Made by a program: the position numbers and the translations under genes. Under the pieces are notes generated by a model. That model saw only the letters and a program-made list of their open reading frames with translations. It searched no databases and had not been told where the DNA came from. A stretch of DNA of 64,000 nucleotides from Pseudonocardia cypriaca (GTDB taxonomy: Bacteria; Actinomycetota; Actinomycetes; Mycobacteriales; Pseudonocardiaceae). Location of the stretch: NCBI RefSeq assembly GCF_006717045.1, contig NZ_VFPH01000003.1:1511999-1575998 (forward strand). Reading direction: 5' to 3'. Positions 1-9,170 of the stretch are shown here, piece by piece; position 1 is the first letter of the stretch; every line of letters begins with the position of its first letter.

Positions 1-447
1 GTGCGGCTCGTGGTGGGCGCGATCGTGGTGTCGGCGGGCCTGGGACCGATGATGGCGTTGGCCACGGACATGGTGGTAGGGGCAGCGCCGGCCGAGCGCG
101 TCGGCGCCGCCGCCGCCATCTCGTCGACAGCACCGCAGATCGGCGGCGCCTTCGGCGTGGCCGTGCTCGGCAGCATCATCACGGCCGTCTACCGGGAGGC
201 GATGGCAACCGCCGTACCGGTCGGCGTGCCGGACGAGGCCGCTGAAGCGGCCCGGGACAACCTCGGCACTGCGGCGGCGGTCGTCCGGCAACTGCCCGAG
301 CCGCTCGCCGATCCGCTGCTGGCCGCCGCGCGTGCCGCCTTCACCTCAGGTTTCCACGTGACGGCGCTCGTGAGCGCCGCGCTGATGGTGCTCGTCGCGG
401 CGCTGGTGCTGACCCTCCGCACCAGGCAAGGCGGGCATGCGGCGTGA
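1..447 (+). CDS. MFS drug exporter (DHA2-like), C-terminal fragment
   Basis: The frame is open at the first base of the window and ends at TGA 445-447, so only the last 148 or so residues are visible. Two or three hydrophobic segments can be seen: around residues 5-25, one near 45-60 containing a GGAFGVAVLGSI stretch, and a final one near 118-138 before a short basic tail. The Gly-rich helix with a following loop and one last helix is the usual end of 14-TM DHA2 (EmrB/QacA-like) drug:proton antiporters in actinobacteria. The substrate cannot be told. The true start lies outside the window; the GTG at base 1 is probably an internal codon. Confidence 0.75.
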   Translation: MRLVVGAIVVSAGLGPMMALATDMVVGAAPAERVGAAAAISSTAPQIGGAFGVAVLGSIITAVYREAMATAVPVGVPDEAAEAARDNLGTAAAVVRQLPEPLADPLLAAARAAFTSGFHVTALVSAALMVLVAALVLTLRTRQGGHAA

Positions 448-455
448 GCGGGCGA

Positions 456-1079
456 TCAGATCGCCGACCTCAGCGCGTCGACTCCCGGCCCGTCGAGGTC
501 CTCCAGCGCCACCCGCCGCCGGGAGGCTGCCAGGAGCAGGGAGAGGGCCGCACCGGTCACCTCCGGCCCGTCGCCGATCGAGAGGTCTGCGTCCGTCGCC
601 GTCAGCCGGACCAGCGCCACCAGCTCCTTGGCGCCGCCGAAGGACGCCGGGGTGGCGGCCTGGAGGCGAAGCGACCGGACGACCGCCTCCTGCGGGTAGG
701 AGCGGGTGAGGCCCAAGGGCCGGCGGATGTCCTCGCCGTGGACGACCTCCTCGACGAGGCGGGTGTCGATGGGCGCCGGAGGGCGCGACGTGCGTGGTGC
801 CACCCTGCGGAGCCGTTCCAAGGTCTCCTGCGGTGTGGCCCCGCGCTCGCGCTCCACCCCGCGGGCGTTCAGCCGATCGAAGTCGAACCCGGCCCGGGCC
901 AGCGCGACCACGAAGCCGATGCGCGTCGTCCTGGCCGAGTCGACGAGATGCGCGACGACGTCGTGCACCGTCCACCCGGGGCAGAGCGAGGGCACTTCCC
1001 AGCTGCGTTCGTCGAGGCGCTCGAGGTCCTCGACGAGCGCTGCGCGTTCCGCGTGCACCAGCGGCCAGACATCTCCCAC
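456..1079 (-). CDS. Mycothiol-dependent maleylpyruvate isomerase family protein
   Basis: This 207-residue protein has the layout of the actinobacterial mycothiol-dependent maleylpyruvate isomerase / DinB-like four-helix family. It has an N-terminal helix, then the motif CPGWTVHDVVAHL near residues 33-45, whose His belongs to the family's metal site, and a later helix ending VVHGEDIRRPLG that supplies another metal-binding His. Such proteins are thought to use mycothiol as cofactor; most members have no known substrate. The GTG start is preceded by GGAGGAG at a good distance. It converges with the MFS gene on its left and shares no obvious pathway with its neighbours. Confidence 0.75.
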   Translation of the reverse strand: MGDVWPLVHAERAALVEDLERLDERSWEVPSLCPGWTVHDVVAHLVDSARTTRIGFVVALARAGFDFDRLNARGVERERGATPQETLERLRRVAPRTSRPPAPIDTRLVEEVVHGEDIRRPLGLTRSYPQEAVVRSLRLQAATPASFGGAKELVALVRLTATDADLSIGDGPEVTGAALSLLLAASRRRVALEDLDGPGVDALRSAI

Positions 1080-1161
1080 GATTTCTCCTCCACCCGGGAC
1101 CAGAGCGTCCGACAGGTGAGTCGCGCGGAGCCGCGGAGATTCATCGCTCGCCCCGGTCGGG

Positions 1162-1680
1162 TCAGCGCGCCTCGGGCGAAGGTGGCGCGGCTCGGGTGAC
1201 GAGCGTCAGGGTGGTGCCGCCCGCGTTGCCGTCGATGCTGAACCGGTCGGCGCAGGCGCGGATGATGCTGAGGCCGTGCCCGCGGAAGTGCGCAGGTCCG
1301 ACCGGCTCACGCCAGCGCCCGTGGTCGCGAACGGTGAGCGCGATCCGGCGCCGGCCGCTCTCCTCGGCCAGCACCCGGGCCCGCACCTCCACGGTTGCCT
1401 CGGCGAGGTCCGGCCGAGCCTGCCCGGCGTGCACCCCGTAGCCGTGCTCGATGCTGTTGCTGACCGCCTCGCTGAGCGCGAGCACCAGGTCCTCGCTCTG
1501 CCCGTTCGGCCAGCGCAGGTCGCGCAACCACCGCTCGAACCGATCGCGCGCGATCGACGGTGCCACCAGTTCCGGGACCAGCTCGAAGTGGAGCTCTGCG
1601 GCCGCGACCGTCCGTGCTGCTCCGTCTGGTAGCGGCTGAGGTATGCCACCTGACCGCTCGTCCTGCTCAGATGGCGGCAT
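1162..1680 (-). CDS. Anti-sigma regulatory factor, RsbW/HATPase_c type
   Basis: A 172-residue single-domain GHKL ATPase of the RsbW/SpoIIAB type. The N box EAVSNSIEHGYG, the G1 box RDHGRWREP and the GHGLSIIR G2 region are all visible, so ATP binding and kinase activity toward a STAS partner are expected. The STAS gene lies 48 bases upstream on the same strand, giving the usual anti-anti-sigma / anti-sigma pair of partner-switching circuits. ATG 1680 is chosen over GTG 1683 because an AAGGA lies five bases before it. No cognate sigma factor is adjacent, so the controlled sigma factor or response is unknown. Confidence 0.85.
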   Translation of the reverse strand: MPPSEQDERSGGIPQPLPDGAARTVAAAELHFELVPELVAPSIARDRFERWLRDLRWPNGQSEDLVLALSEAVSNSIEHGYGVHAGQARPDLAEATVEVRARVLAEESGRRRIALTVRDHGRWREPVGPAHFRGHGLSIIRACADRFSIDGNAGGTTLTLVTRAAPPSPEAR

Positions 1681-1728
1681 CACGGTCCTTCGGCCTTTGT
1701 GCGGGGATCAGCGCTTGACTACTACCCG

Positions 1729-2160
1729 CTAGTTGAACGACTTACCACTGACGGCGTCCTCGATGTCGTGGTACAGGGCGAGGATCGCGTCATAGCCCGT
1801 GAGCTCGATCGGCCGCAGAACGGGGCGGTTGCTGTCGACCACCACGCGCAGCGGCTGGAACCCCGGCTTCGCGGACGCCTGCTCGGCACTCTCGGCCAGC
1901 ACGTTCAGCCCCGGCGAACCGAAGAACTTCACGTCGGTGAGGTCGACGAGCACCGGGCGGCCGTCCGGGCGCTCCAGGGCAACTGCGACCGCGGCCCTCA
2001 GCCGGGGTGCGGTGAGGATGTCGACCGCGCCGCTGACGGCCACGACGACCGCGTCCGGCCGATCGATCCGCCGGACATCGATCAGCTGCTCCTGGCGCGG
2101 ATACCCGGCCGTTGGCTCGCAACCGTCCGGTCGAAGCTCGTCACCAGCAGGCTTCATCAC
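1729..2160 (-). CDS. STAS-domain anti-sigma factor antagonist
   Basis: A 143-residue protein with one STAS domain of the SpoIIAA/RsbV kind. After about 25 polar residues comes VVVAVSGAVDILTAPRL, the first strand and turn, then VLVDLTDVKFFGSPGLNVL, which holds the Ser that RsbW-type kinases phosphorylate. It is the first gene of a two-gene operon with the downstream anti-sigma factor. In the known mechanism the unphosphorylated antagonist binds the anti-sigma factor and frees sigma. Start GTG 2160 is directly followed by an in-frame ATG; either could be used. Confidence 0.85.
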   Translation of the reverse strand: MMKPAGDELRPDGCEPTAGYPRQEQLIDVRRIDRPDAVVVAVSGAVDILTAPRLRAAVAVALERPDGRPVLVDLTDVKFFGSPGLNVLAESAEQASAKPGFQPLRVVVDSNRPVLRPIELTGYDAILALYHDIEDAVSGKSFN

Positions 2161-2407
2161 GCCGCGACCTTAGTGGGCCCGCTGTGCGTCCCGAATGCCC
2201 GTCCGACGTCACAGCGAAATCGTGTGGTGCGCAGCAAGGGAGAGCAACTCGTGAGACCGCTCCGATACTCGATCAACGTCACCTCGACGGCTGCTGCGGT
2301 CGCGCTGCGGAGGTGGCGGTCAGGTGCTGAACACGTGGCCGACACGGGTGCCTGCAGTGCCGCCCGTCCTTACGTTGGTGATCACCGAACGACGGATGGA
2401 GATTCAC

Positions 2408-3025
2408 ATGTCGGAGATCACGAGCGCTGGAGCGGCCCGCAAGGTCGGCGCCGAAGTGACGGTGTCGATGGACGGGTACAGCAGCACCGGACCCCAGGAC
2501 GACATGAGCTGGGCCATGGAGCACATCACGAGCGGCCAGAGCGAGCTCTACTACGAAGGGATCTGGCGGGGCGTGAGCACCGCGCTGCTGGGCAGGACGA
2601 ACTGGGAAGGCTTCACCTCCGTGTGGCCTGCGATCACGAACGACCCGACCAGCTCGGCCCGCACCCGTGATCTCGGGAACTGGCTGGCCACGGTAGAGAA
2701 GATCGTTTTCTCCTCGACCCTGGAGCAGGACGACCTCGAGAAGGCGGAATGGACCAACGCCCGGATTTCTCGCGATGCGGCAGCCGAGGTACGGGCCCTC
2801 AAGAGTGGACCGGGCCGGGACATCCTGGTCCTGAACAGCGCGAGCATCATCCGAACCCTGCTGGAGGAGGACCTGGTCGACGACCTCTACCTGACGGTGG
2901 TGCCGGCGACTCTCGGTGGTGGGCTTCGACCGCTCCCCGACGGCTACGCGTCCACATGGCAACTCGCCAGCGCGACGGCGTTCCCCTCATCCGGGGCGGT
3001 CGCACTGCACTACCAGCGCCCCTGA
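2408..3025 (+). CDS. Dihydrofolate reductase family protein (RibD C-terminal domain)
   Basis: A 205-residue protein of the RibD_C/YyaP-YwjB dihydrofolate-reductase-like family, which binds NADPH. Visible landmarks are VTVSMDGYSS at the first strand, a GRTNWEGF-like segment in the middle, a segment ending DILVLNSASIIRTLLEE, and LYLTVVPATLGGGLRPLP near the end, typical of the domain. The start at ATG 2408 is chosen because GGAG lies eight bases upstream; the frame is open further 5'. Members are annotated as deaminase/reductases, but the substrate of stand-alone copies is generally unknown. It is not in an obvious operon. Confidence 0.8.
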   Translation: MSEITSAGAARKVGAEVTVSMDGYSSTGPQDDMSWAMEHITSGQSELYYEGIWRGVSTALLGRTNWEGFTSVWPAITNDPTSSARTRDLGNWLATVEKIVFSSTLEQDDLEKAEWTNARISRDAAAEVRALKSGPGRDILVLNSASIIRTLLEEDLVDDLYLTVVPATLGGGLRPLPDGYASTWQLASATAFPSSGAVALHYQRP

Positions 3026-3166
3026 GCCCCGACGTCACGTCGAAGCCCTCGGTCGGGAAGCCGTGGATCGTGGGGCCCAGCGGCATGGATCGCCGTCACC
3101 CCAACCTTCTGCGGGTGCCGCGTGTCGTCCTGTGCGAGACGGACGACACTCGGTATCGGAGATGCG

Positions 3167-3706
3167 ATGAACACGACCGACGAGGCCGAGGCTCTACCCG
3201 CCGACGTAGCGGCGCTCGCAGCGGAGGCCGACCTCGGCCCGCACACGCTGACGTGCCTGCCGAAGCGGCTGGGCGGAATCGTCGGCGTGATATTCATCCT
3301 CGGCGCGATCTCCATGACGTGGGCCGCTGTCGACAAGATCATGACCGCTGTCGCGCGCGACACGTACGGGTGGGAACTCGTGCTGTATGCGGGTCCGGCG
3401 GCCTTTCTGCTGTTCGTGTGCGTGCAGATCCCGAACCCGCGATCCCGCCACGTGCGCTTCTACGGTTTCGCCCGCGGCTTCATCCTGCGCAACGGTCGCA
3501 TGCGGCTGACGCACGTGAGCTGGGCCGAGATCGTCCGCGTGCGGAGGCTGTCCATCACCCTGGATAGTTCGCACTGGTACGAGCTTTCGGCGAGGGGCGG
3601 TTGGTGGAGCGAGGTGTATCCGTCGGTTTATCGCCGTTCGTACGAGGTCGACACGTACATGGTGCGCGCGGCGCGAGCGCGTGGGCTGAAGATCGACTAT
3701 GGGTGA
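3167..3706 (+). CDS. Two-TM membrane protein with PH-like C-terminal half
   Basis: This 179-residue protein has two predicted membrane helices, about residues 36-56 and 68-85, and a cytosolic C-terminal half rich in Arg and aromatic residues. The segment RFYGFARGFILRNGRMRLTHVSWAEIVRVRR resembles the strand pattern of PH-like/DUF6585-type domains (a dGlv...vsW.eI..v pattern), but I cannot place it firmly in a family. The start at ATG 3167 has GGAGAT just upstream. It stands alone between the reductase gene and the tRNA; function unknown. Confidence 0.6.
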   Translation: MNTTDEAEALPADVAALAAEADLGPHTLTCLPKRLGGIVGVIFILGAISMTWAAVDKIMTAVARDTYGWELVLYAGPAAFLLFVCVQIPNPRSRHVRFYGFARGFILRNGRMRLTHVSWAEIVRVRRLSITLDSSHWYELSARGGWWSEVYPSVYRRSYEVDTYMVRAARARGLKIDYG

Positions 3707-3783
3707 CGGCCCGCGTCCCATCCCGGGCCCCGGCCACCAAGACCCTCTCCCAGGACTCTCCCGACCGAGCCCTGGAACAAGAC

Positions 3784-3817
3784 CAGGGCCGGCTCTCCTC
3801 TAGGAGAACCGGCCCTG
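3784..3817. terminator. Strong hairpin terminator between two-TM gene and tRNA-Pro
   Basis: The inverted repeat CAGGGCCGG / CCGGCCCTG continues, after one mismatch, with TCTCCT / AGGAGA around a tiny loop. It sits after the plus-strand gene ending at 3706 and 13 bases beyond the 3' end of the minus-strand tRNA, so it can serve both strands. There is no U-tract, as is usual in high-GC actinobacteria. Confidence 0.7.
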
Positions 3818-3828
3818 ACCTGGACTTC

Positions 3829-3906
<78 letters not shown>

Positions 3907-3932
3907 ATGGCCCCGGTGGGCCGCGGATGAGT

Positions 3933-4871
3933 CTAGCTGACGTCCGCAGGCGCCGACGCAGGGGTGGCCCTGGCCGCGGCTGCGAGCGACGGGCGTGGCA
4001 CGAGGGTGAGCAGGCTGGCCTCCGGGGGGCAGGCGAAGCGCACCGGGGCGAACGGGGACGTGCCCAGTCCGGCCGACACGTGCAGCCACGTGTGGGCGCC
4101 CCAGCGGGACGCGCCGCGGGCGCGGGAGCGGTCGATTCCGCAGTTCGTGACGAGCGCGCCGATGCCCGGGACGCGCAGCTGGCCGCCGTGCGTGTGGCCG
4201 GCGAGGACGAGGTCGTAGCCGTCAGCGGCGAACCGGTCGAGGACCCGCGGCTCGGGGGAGTGGGTGAGGCCGAGGCGCAGGGCGGCTCCGTCGCGGCGGC
4301 CTGCGACGCGGTCGTAGCGGTCGAGGCCGAGGTGCGGGTCGTCCACCCCCGCCGCGGCCACCTCGAGCCCGCCCACGGTGAGGTCCACTCGGGCGTGCGT
4401 TGCGTCGTGCCAACCCCGCTCCAGGAGCGCGGCTCGCAGGTCGCGCCACGGCAGCGGCTCGCCGTGGCTGCGGCGGGAGCTCTTCACGAGGTAACGCGCG
4501 GGGTTCTTCGGCTTCGGACCGAAGTAGTCGTTGCTGCCGAAGACGAAGAGGCCCGGGATGTCGAGCAGCGGGCCGAGCGCGGCGACGGCGGCCGGCACGG
4601 CGCGCGGGTGGGCGAGGTTGTCGCCCGTGTTGACGACGAGGTCGGGCTCCAGCTCGGCGAGCTGGGCCACCCAGCGCTGCTTGCTGTGCTGCCGCGGTGT
4701 CAGGTGCAGGTCCGAGATGTGCAGCACGCGCAGCGGGCGCGCGCCCTCCGCGAGCACCGGGAGCGTCTTCTGCCGGAGGGTCCACCACCGGCGTTCGATA
4801 CCCGCCGAGTACGCGAGGGTGGCCGCACCGGTGGTGGTCGCGCCCAGCGCGAGCCGAGCCCAGCTGTTCAC
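3933..4871 (-). CDS. Metallophosphoesterase, membrane-anchored, YkuE-like
   Basis: A 312-residue calcineurin-like phosphoesterase. An N-terminal hydrophobic stretch (residues 4-22) probably anchors it to the membrane. The metal-site signature is intact: VLHISDLHL (D-x-H), NTGDN (GD), FGSNDYF (GNxD position, here SND), THSPEP and LAGHTHGGQL (GHTH). Proteins of this size in actinobacteria are annotated as YkuE/UDP-2,3-diacylglucosamine hydrolase-like, but the substrate is not settled. It is divergent to the YqeY gene at 4917, with only about 45 bases between the two starts, so their promoters overlap. Confidence 0.85.
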   Translation of the reverse strand: MNSWARLALGATTTGAATLAYSAGIERRWWTLRQKTLPVLAEGARPLRVLHISDLHLTPRQHSKQRWVAQLAELEPDLVVNTGDNLAHPRAVPAAVAALGPLLDIPGLFVFGSNDYFGPKPKNPARYLVKSSRRSHGEPLPWRDLRAALLERGWHDATHARVDLTVGGLEVAAAGVDDPHLGLDRYDRVAGRRDGAALRLGLTHSPEPRVLDRFAADGYDLVLAGHTHGGQLRVPGIGALVTNCGIDRSRARGASRWGAHTWLHVSAGLGTSPFAPVRFACPPEASLLTLVPRPSLAAAARATPASAPADVS

Positions 4872-4916
4872 AACTGCAGCGTACGTCGGACGGTGAGTGC
4901 ATTAGCGTGCGCTCCC

Positions 4917-5384
4917 GTGAGCACCCTCAAGGAGCGGCTGCGGTCCGATCTGACCGCGGCGATGAAGTCCCGGGACGAGCTGGTGAAGGCCACCCTCCGG
5001 ATGACGTTGACGGCCATCGGCAACGCCGAGGTGGCGGGCGACGCCGCGCGTCAGCTCGACGACGACGAGGTGCTCGCGATCATCCGCAAGGAGGCCAAGA
5101 AGCGCGCCGAGTCGGCCGAGGCGTTCGCCGGCGCCGGCCGCGACGAGCTGGCCGCCCAGGAGCGCGCGGAGGGCGAGGTGCTGGCCCGCTACCTGCCGGC
5201 CCAGCTGTCCGACGACGAGCTCACCCAGATCGCTCGCGCTGCCGTCGAGCAGACCGCGGCCGAGCTCGGCGAGCGGCCCGGTCCCCGCCAGATGGGGCAG
5301 GTCATGAAGCACGCCACCGCTGCCGCCGCCGGGCGGGCCGACGGCAAGCGCCTCGCGGCCGCGGTGCGGTCGCTCCTCACCTGA
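4917..5384 (+). CDS. GatB/YqeY domain protein
   Basis: A 155-residue stand-alone YqeY domain, related to the C-terminal tRNA-binding tail of GatB in glutamyl-tRNA(Gln) amidotransferase. The N-terminal LKERLRSDLTAAMKSRD and LRMTLTAIGNAEV helices, the middle EEEKKRAESAEAFAGAGR-like segment and the ARYLPAQLSDDEL motif are characteristic. GTG 4917 is the best start. The biochemical role of free YqeY proteins is not well established; a link to tRNA metabolism is inferred from the GatB homology. A strong bidirectional terminator follows at once. Confidence 0.85.
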   Translation: MSTLKERLRSDLTAAMKSRDELVKATLRMTLTAIGNAEVAGDAARQLDDDEVLAIIRKEAKKRAESAEAFAGAGRDELAAQERAEGEVLARYLPAQLSDDELTQIARAAVEQTAAELGERPGPRQMGQVMKHATAAAAGRADGKRLAAAVRSLLT

Positions 5385-5392
5385 CCCGCGAG

Positions 5393-5428
5393 AACGCTGG
5401 GGAGCCGTAGCCACGGCTCCCCAGCGTT
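5393..5428. terminator. Bidirectional hairpin terminator between YqeY and topA
   Basis: A perfect 16-bp stem, AACGCTGGGGAGCCGT pairing with its complement, encloses a 4-nt AGCC loop. It begins nine bases after the YqeY stop codon and ends four bases before the topA stop codon, so it can end both convergent transcripts. The terminal TT/AA on each side gives a short U run in either direction. Confidence 0.85.
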
Positions 5429-5431
5429 GCC

Positions 5432-8263
5432 TCAGCTCTTGGCTTCCGCCTTCTTGCGCGGTGCCGCCTTGCGGCGGGCCGGTGCCTTCTTGGTGGTGGT
5501 GCCGGCCTTAGCCCTGCGCTCGGCCAGCAGCTCGCTCGCCCGCTCGTCGGTGATCTTCTCGACCTCGTCGCCCTTGCGGAGCGATGCGTTGGTCTCGCCA
5601 TCCGTCACGTACGGGCCGAACCGGCCGTCCTTGATCACCATCGGCTTGCCGGTGGCGGAGTCCTTGCCGAGCTCGCGCAGCGCCGGGGTGGCCGCCGCCG
5701 TGCGCCTGCCCCGCTGCTTGGGCTGCTTGTACAGCTCGAGCGCCTCGTCGAGGGTGACCGTGAACAGCTGCTCCTCGCCCGCGAGCGAACGCGAGTCGGT
5801 GCCCTTCTTCAGGTACGGCCCGTAGCGGCCGTTCTGGGCGGTGATCTCCTCACCGCTCTCCGGATCGGTGCCCACCAGCCGCGGCAGCGAGAGCAGCTTC
5901 AGCGCCTCATCGAGCGTGACGGACTCGGTGGTCATCGACTTGAACAGCGAGCCCGTGCGCGGCTTGGGCTTCGCGGGGGCCTTCTTCCGGCCGTTGGTCT
6001 CGGCCGGCGCCTCCGGGTCCGGGAGGATCTCGGTGACGTAGGGCCCGTAGCGGCCCTCCTTGGCCACGATCTCGTGCCCGGTGACCGGGTCGACGCCCAG
6101 CGAGCGCCCCTCCTGCGGCACGGCGAACAGCTGCTCGGCGACCTCGGGCGTGAGCTCGTCCGGCGGCAGGTCGTCGGGCAGGTTGGCCCGCTGCGACTCG
6201 CCGTCCCGCACGCGCTCGAGGTAGGGCCCGTAGCGGCCGACGCGCACCACGACGTCGTCGAACACCGGCACGGAGTTGATCTCGCGGGCGTCGATCTCCT
6301 CGAGGTTGACGCCCACCAGCTTCTTCAGGCCACCGGAGCGCGCGACCGAGCCCTCACGGCCCTGGTCGGCGCCGAAGTAGAAGCCCGACAGCCATTCGGT
6401 GCGGCGCTGGGTGCCCTGCGCGATCGCGTCGAGCTCGTCCTCCATCGCGGCGGTGAAGTCGTAGTCGACCAGCCGGCCGAAGTGGTGCTCCAGCAGCCCC
6501 ACCACGGCGAACGCGATCCAGGACGGCACGAGTGCCTGCCCCTTCTTCCACACGTAGCCGCGGTCCTGGATGGTCTTGATGATCGACGAGTACGTCGAGG
6601 GACGGCCGATGCCGAGGTCCTCGAGCGCCTTGATCAGGCTCGGCTCCGTGTAGCGCGCGGGCGGGCTGGTGGTGTGGCCCTCCGGGCGCAGCTCGGCCGC
6701 CGTGAGCGGCTGCCCCTTCACCAGCTCGGGCAGCCGCGACTCGGCGTCGTCGGCCTGGCCGTCGCTGCCCTCGTCGAGCGTCTCGACGTAGGCCTTGAGG
6801 AAGCCGGCGAACGTGATCGTCCGGCCCGACGCGGCGAACGTGACGTCCTCGCCGGTGGCGGCCGTCCCGGAGATCCGGACGCTCACGGTGGTGCCGCGGG
6901 CGTCGGCCATCTGCGAGGCCACCGTGCGCTGCCAGATCAGCTCGTAGAGCCGGAAGTCGTCACCGTCGACCTCACGGGCGATCTCACCGGGCGTGCGGAA
7001 GGTGTCGCCCGCGGGCCGGATGGCCTCGTGGGCCTCCTGCGCGTTCTTCACCTTGCGCGTGTACTGCCGCGGCTGCGGCGAGACGTACTCGGCGCCGTAC
7101 AGCTCGCGGGCCTGGGTGCGCGCCGCCTGGATGGCCGTCTCCGACAGCGTCGTGGAGTCGGTGCGCAGGTAGGTGATGTAGCCGTTCTCGTAGAGGCGCT
7201 GCGCGCTGCGCATCGTGCGGTCGGCCGAGAACCGCAGCTTGCGGCCGGCCTCCTGCTGCAGCGTGGAGGTCATGAACGGCGCGTACGGCTTGCGCGTGTA
7301 GGGCTTCGACTCGACGGACTCGACCGCGAGGTCGCGATCCTGCAGCGCCTCCGCGAGCCGGCGCGCGCTCGCCTCGTCCAGCGCCCGGGCGGCGTCCTTC
7401 CGGCCCGAGTTCTTCAGCTGCCCGTCGGCGCCGAAGTCGCGGCCCGTGGCGACCCGGATCCCGTCGACGGCGACCAGCCGCGCCGGGAACTGCCGCGGAG
7501 AGGCCTCGGCGCCCGCGTCCATCTGTGCGGCGATGTCCCAGTAGGACGCCGGGACGAACGCCATCCGCTCGCGCTCGCGCTGCACGATGATCCGCGTGGC
7601 CACCGACTGCACCCGGCCCGCCGAGAGCTTCGGCATGACCTTCTTCCACAGCACGGGGGAGACCTCGTAGCCGTAGAGGCGGTCCAGGATGCGTCGGGTC
7701 TCCTGCGCGTCGACGAGGTCGTGGTCGAGATCGCGCAGGTTCTCGACGGCCGCGCGGATGGCCGACTCGCTGATCTCGTGGAAGACCATCCGGCGCACCG
7801 GGATCTTCGGCTTGAGCGTGTCGAGCAGGTGCCAGGCGATGGCCTCGCCCTCGCGGTCGGGGTCCGTGGCGAGCAGGATCTCGTCGACCGACTTCAGAGC
7901 GTCCTTGAGCTCGGCGACCTTGCCCTTCTTCTCCGGCGTGATGACGTAGAGCGGCGCGAACTGGTTGTCGACGTCGACGCCCAGCCGGGCCCACGGCTCG
8001 CCCTTGTACTTGGCCGGGACGTCGGCCGCCCCGCGCGGCAGGTCGCGGATGTGCCCGACCGAGGCCTCCACTACGTAGTCGCGGCCGAGGTACTGCTGGA
8101 TCTTCTTGGCCTTCGTGCCGGACTCGACGATCACCAACCGTCGCAGCGGCCGCCCGTTGGCGGGGCCGGTGGACGTGCCGGTACCCCGGCCGCCGCCCGC
8201 CGTGCGGCCACCGCCCGTGCCCTTTTCGGTCGCGGGCTTCGCACTCGTCGTTCCGGTTGCCAC
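5432..8263 (-). CDS. topA: DNA topoisomerase I
   Basis: Type IA topoisomerase of 943 residues that relaxes negative supercoils. The TOPRIM domain starts at about residue 42 (VIVESGTKAKKI, with the general-acid Glu47) and has DPDREGE at 134-140. The catalytic tyrosine is Y365 in YITYLRTDST. The C-terminal third holds repeated RYGPY(L/V) segments typical of actinobacterial TopA, which replace the zinc fingers of E. coli TopA, and the protein ends in a Lys/Arg-rich tail starting around residue 915. A 35-residue Gly/Thr-rich linker precedes the TOPRIM domain. Conserved neighbour on the same strand: the Rv3647c-like gene upstream. Confidence 0.97.
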   Translation of the reverse strand: MATGTTSAKPATEKGTGGGRTAGGGRGTGTSTGPANGRPLRRLVIVESGTKAKKIQQYLGRDYVVEASVGHIRDLPRGAADVPAKYKGEPWARLGVDVDNQFAPLYVITPEKKGKVAELKDALKSVDEILLATDPDREGEAIAWHLLDTLKPKIPVRRMVFHEISESAIRAAVENLRDLDHDLVDAQETRRILDRLYGYEVSPVLWKKVMPKLSAGRVQSVATRIIVQRERERMAFVPASYWDIAAQMDAGAEASPRQFPARLVAVDGIRVATGRDFGADGQLKNSGRKDAARALDEASARRLAEALQDRDLAVESVESKPYTRKPYAPFMTSTLQQEAGRKLRFSADRTMRSAQRLYENGYITYLRTDSTTLSETAIQAARTQARELYGAEYVSPQPRQYTRKVKNAQEAHEAIRPAGDTFRTPGEIAREVDGDDFRLYELIWQRTVASQMADARGTTVSVRISGTAATGEDVTFAASGRTITFAGFLKAYVETLDEGSDGQADDAESRLPELVKGQPLTAAELRPEGHTTSPPARYTEPSLIKALEDLGIGRPSTYSSIIKTIQDRGYVWKKGQALVPSWIAFAVVGLLEHHFGRLVDYDFTAAMEDELDAIAQGTQRRTEWLSGFYFGADQGREGSVARSGGLKKLVGVNLEEIDAREINSVPVFDDVVVRVGRYGPYLERVRDGESQRANLPDDLPPDELTPEVAEQLFAVPQEGRSLGVDPVTGHEIVAKEGRYGPYVTEILPDPEAPAETNGRKKAPAKPKPRTGSLFKSMTTESVTLDEALKLLSLPRLVGTDPESGEEITAQNGRYGPYLKKGTDSRSLAGEEQLFTVTLDEALELYKQPKQRGRRTAAATPALRELGKDSATGKPMVIKDGRFGPYVTDGETNASLRKGDEVEKITDERASELLAERRAKAGTTTKKAPARRKAAPRKKAEAKS

Positions 8264-8516
8264 CTGGTCCTACTCCATCGTCTACGGACGTGCCGCGAGC
8301 GCCTGCCGTCGGCACGCGCACCGGACGTCCCCGATGCCCGCCGCGCCGGCTGCACGGGGGGCCAGGACACCGAGTATGCGTGGCCCTGGAACCGGCTTTC
8401 GCCGGAACCCTGCGTTCGCACACCCACCCGCTGTGTCACGCTCGTCACATTCAGCTGCGGAACCGGGGAGGGACCGACGTGCTGCCGACCTACGCCGCGC
8501 GAGCCTAACCATCCCG

Positions 8517-9110
8517 TCAAGACGCCGTTCTACCCCAGTACCGTGGCCACTCGGCCGTCGCGGCCCCCGGCGGGACCGGCCCGACCAGCTCCACCAGCCG
8601 TGCGACGCGGCGCGTGCCGCTGATCCGCAGGGCCGCTCCGTCCCCCACGCGAGCAGGCGGAAGGCCCGCCCGGGTGGCGGCCGCGATGAGCGGCAGGTGC
8701 GTCTCGGGGGCGTCCGGGTCGAGGTCCAGCAGGTAGCCACCCCTCCCATCGGGACGGCCCGCCGCAAGTGCCCACATGCGTAACGTCGGGCCGTCGAGTT
8801 GCCATCCCTCCGGAACGCATTTCGGCGCTCCCCGCGTCCACGCCTTCGCCAGGCCCACCAGGTCGCACCGGAACGCCGTGCGCAGGGCGAGCGCACCCGA
8901 CTCCGTGCGGACGGTGGTGACCGGGATGCCGGTTGCCGCGCACGCGGTGCCGACCGCGGGCGCGCGGGCGGGATCGGGCAGGACGATCGAGAGCCTGGCC
9001 TGGTCACCGGCTCCGAACCGCGCGATCTGCCCCGGACCGCAGAGCAGCCCCGCCAGGTCGCTCACCTGTGGCGGCCGCGCCTCCGCTGAGAACATCGACA
9101 GCTGCGACAC
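8517..9110 (-). CDS. Conserved actinobacterial protein, Rv3647c-like
   Basis: A 197-residue protein with no membrane segment or known catalytic motif. The end of the protein (GDGAALRISGTRRVARLVELVGPVPPG) recalls the DNA-binding LAGLIDADG/WhiA-type fold, but this is only a resemblance. It lies directly upstream of topA on the same strand, the position of Rv3647c in Mycobacterium tuberculosis, and has matching length, so I call it that ortholog by context. A gap of about 250 bases separates it from topA, so the two may be transcribed separately. Function unknown. Confidence 0.7.
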   Translation of the reverse strand: MSQLSMFSAEARPPQVSDLAGLLCGPGQIARFGAGDQARLSIVLPDPARAPAVGTACAATGIPVTTVRTESGALALRTAFRCDLVGLAKAWTRGAPKCVPEGWQLDGPTLRMWALAAGRPDGRGGYLLDLDPDAPETHLPLIAAATRAGLPPARVGDGAALRISGTRRVARLVELVGPVPPGAATAEWPRYWGRTAS

Positions 9111-9170
9111 GCAGCGCAGAGTAGAACACCTGTTCGATGTGTGGTACCGGGACGCGCCGATCCGTTCTGC

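Noticed and set aside
6074..8623. Long plus-strand frame across topA
   Set aside because: Antisense shadow of topA with no domain; topA has complete motifs on the other strand.
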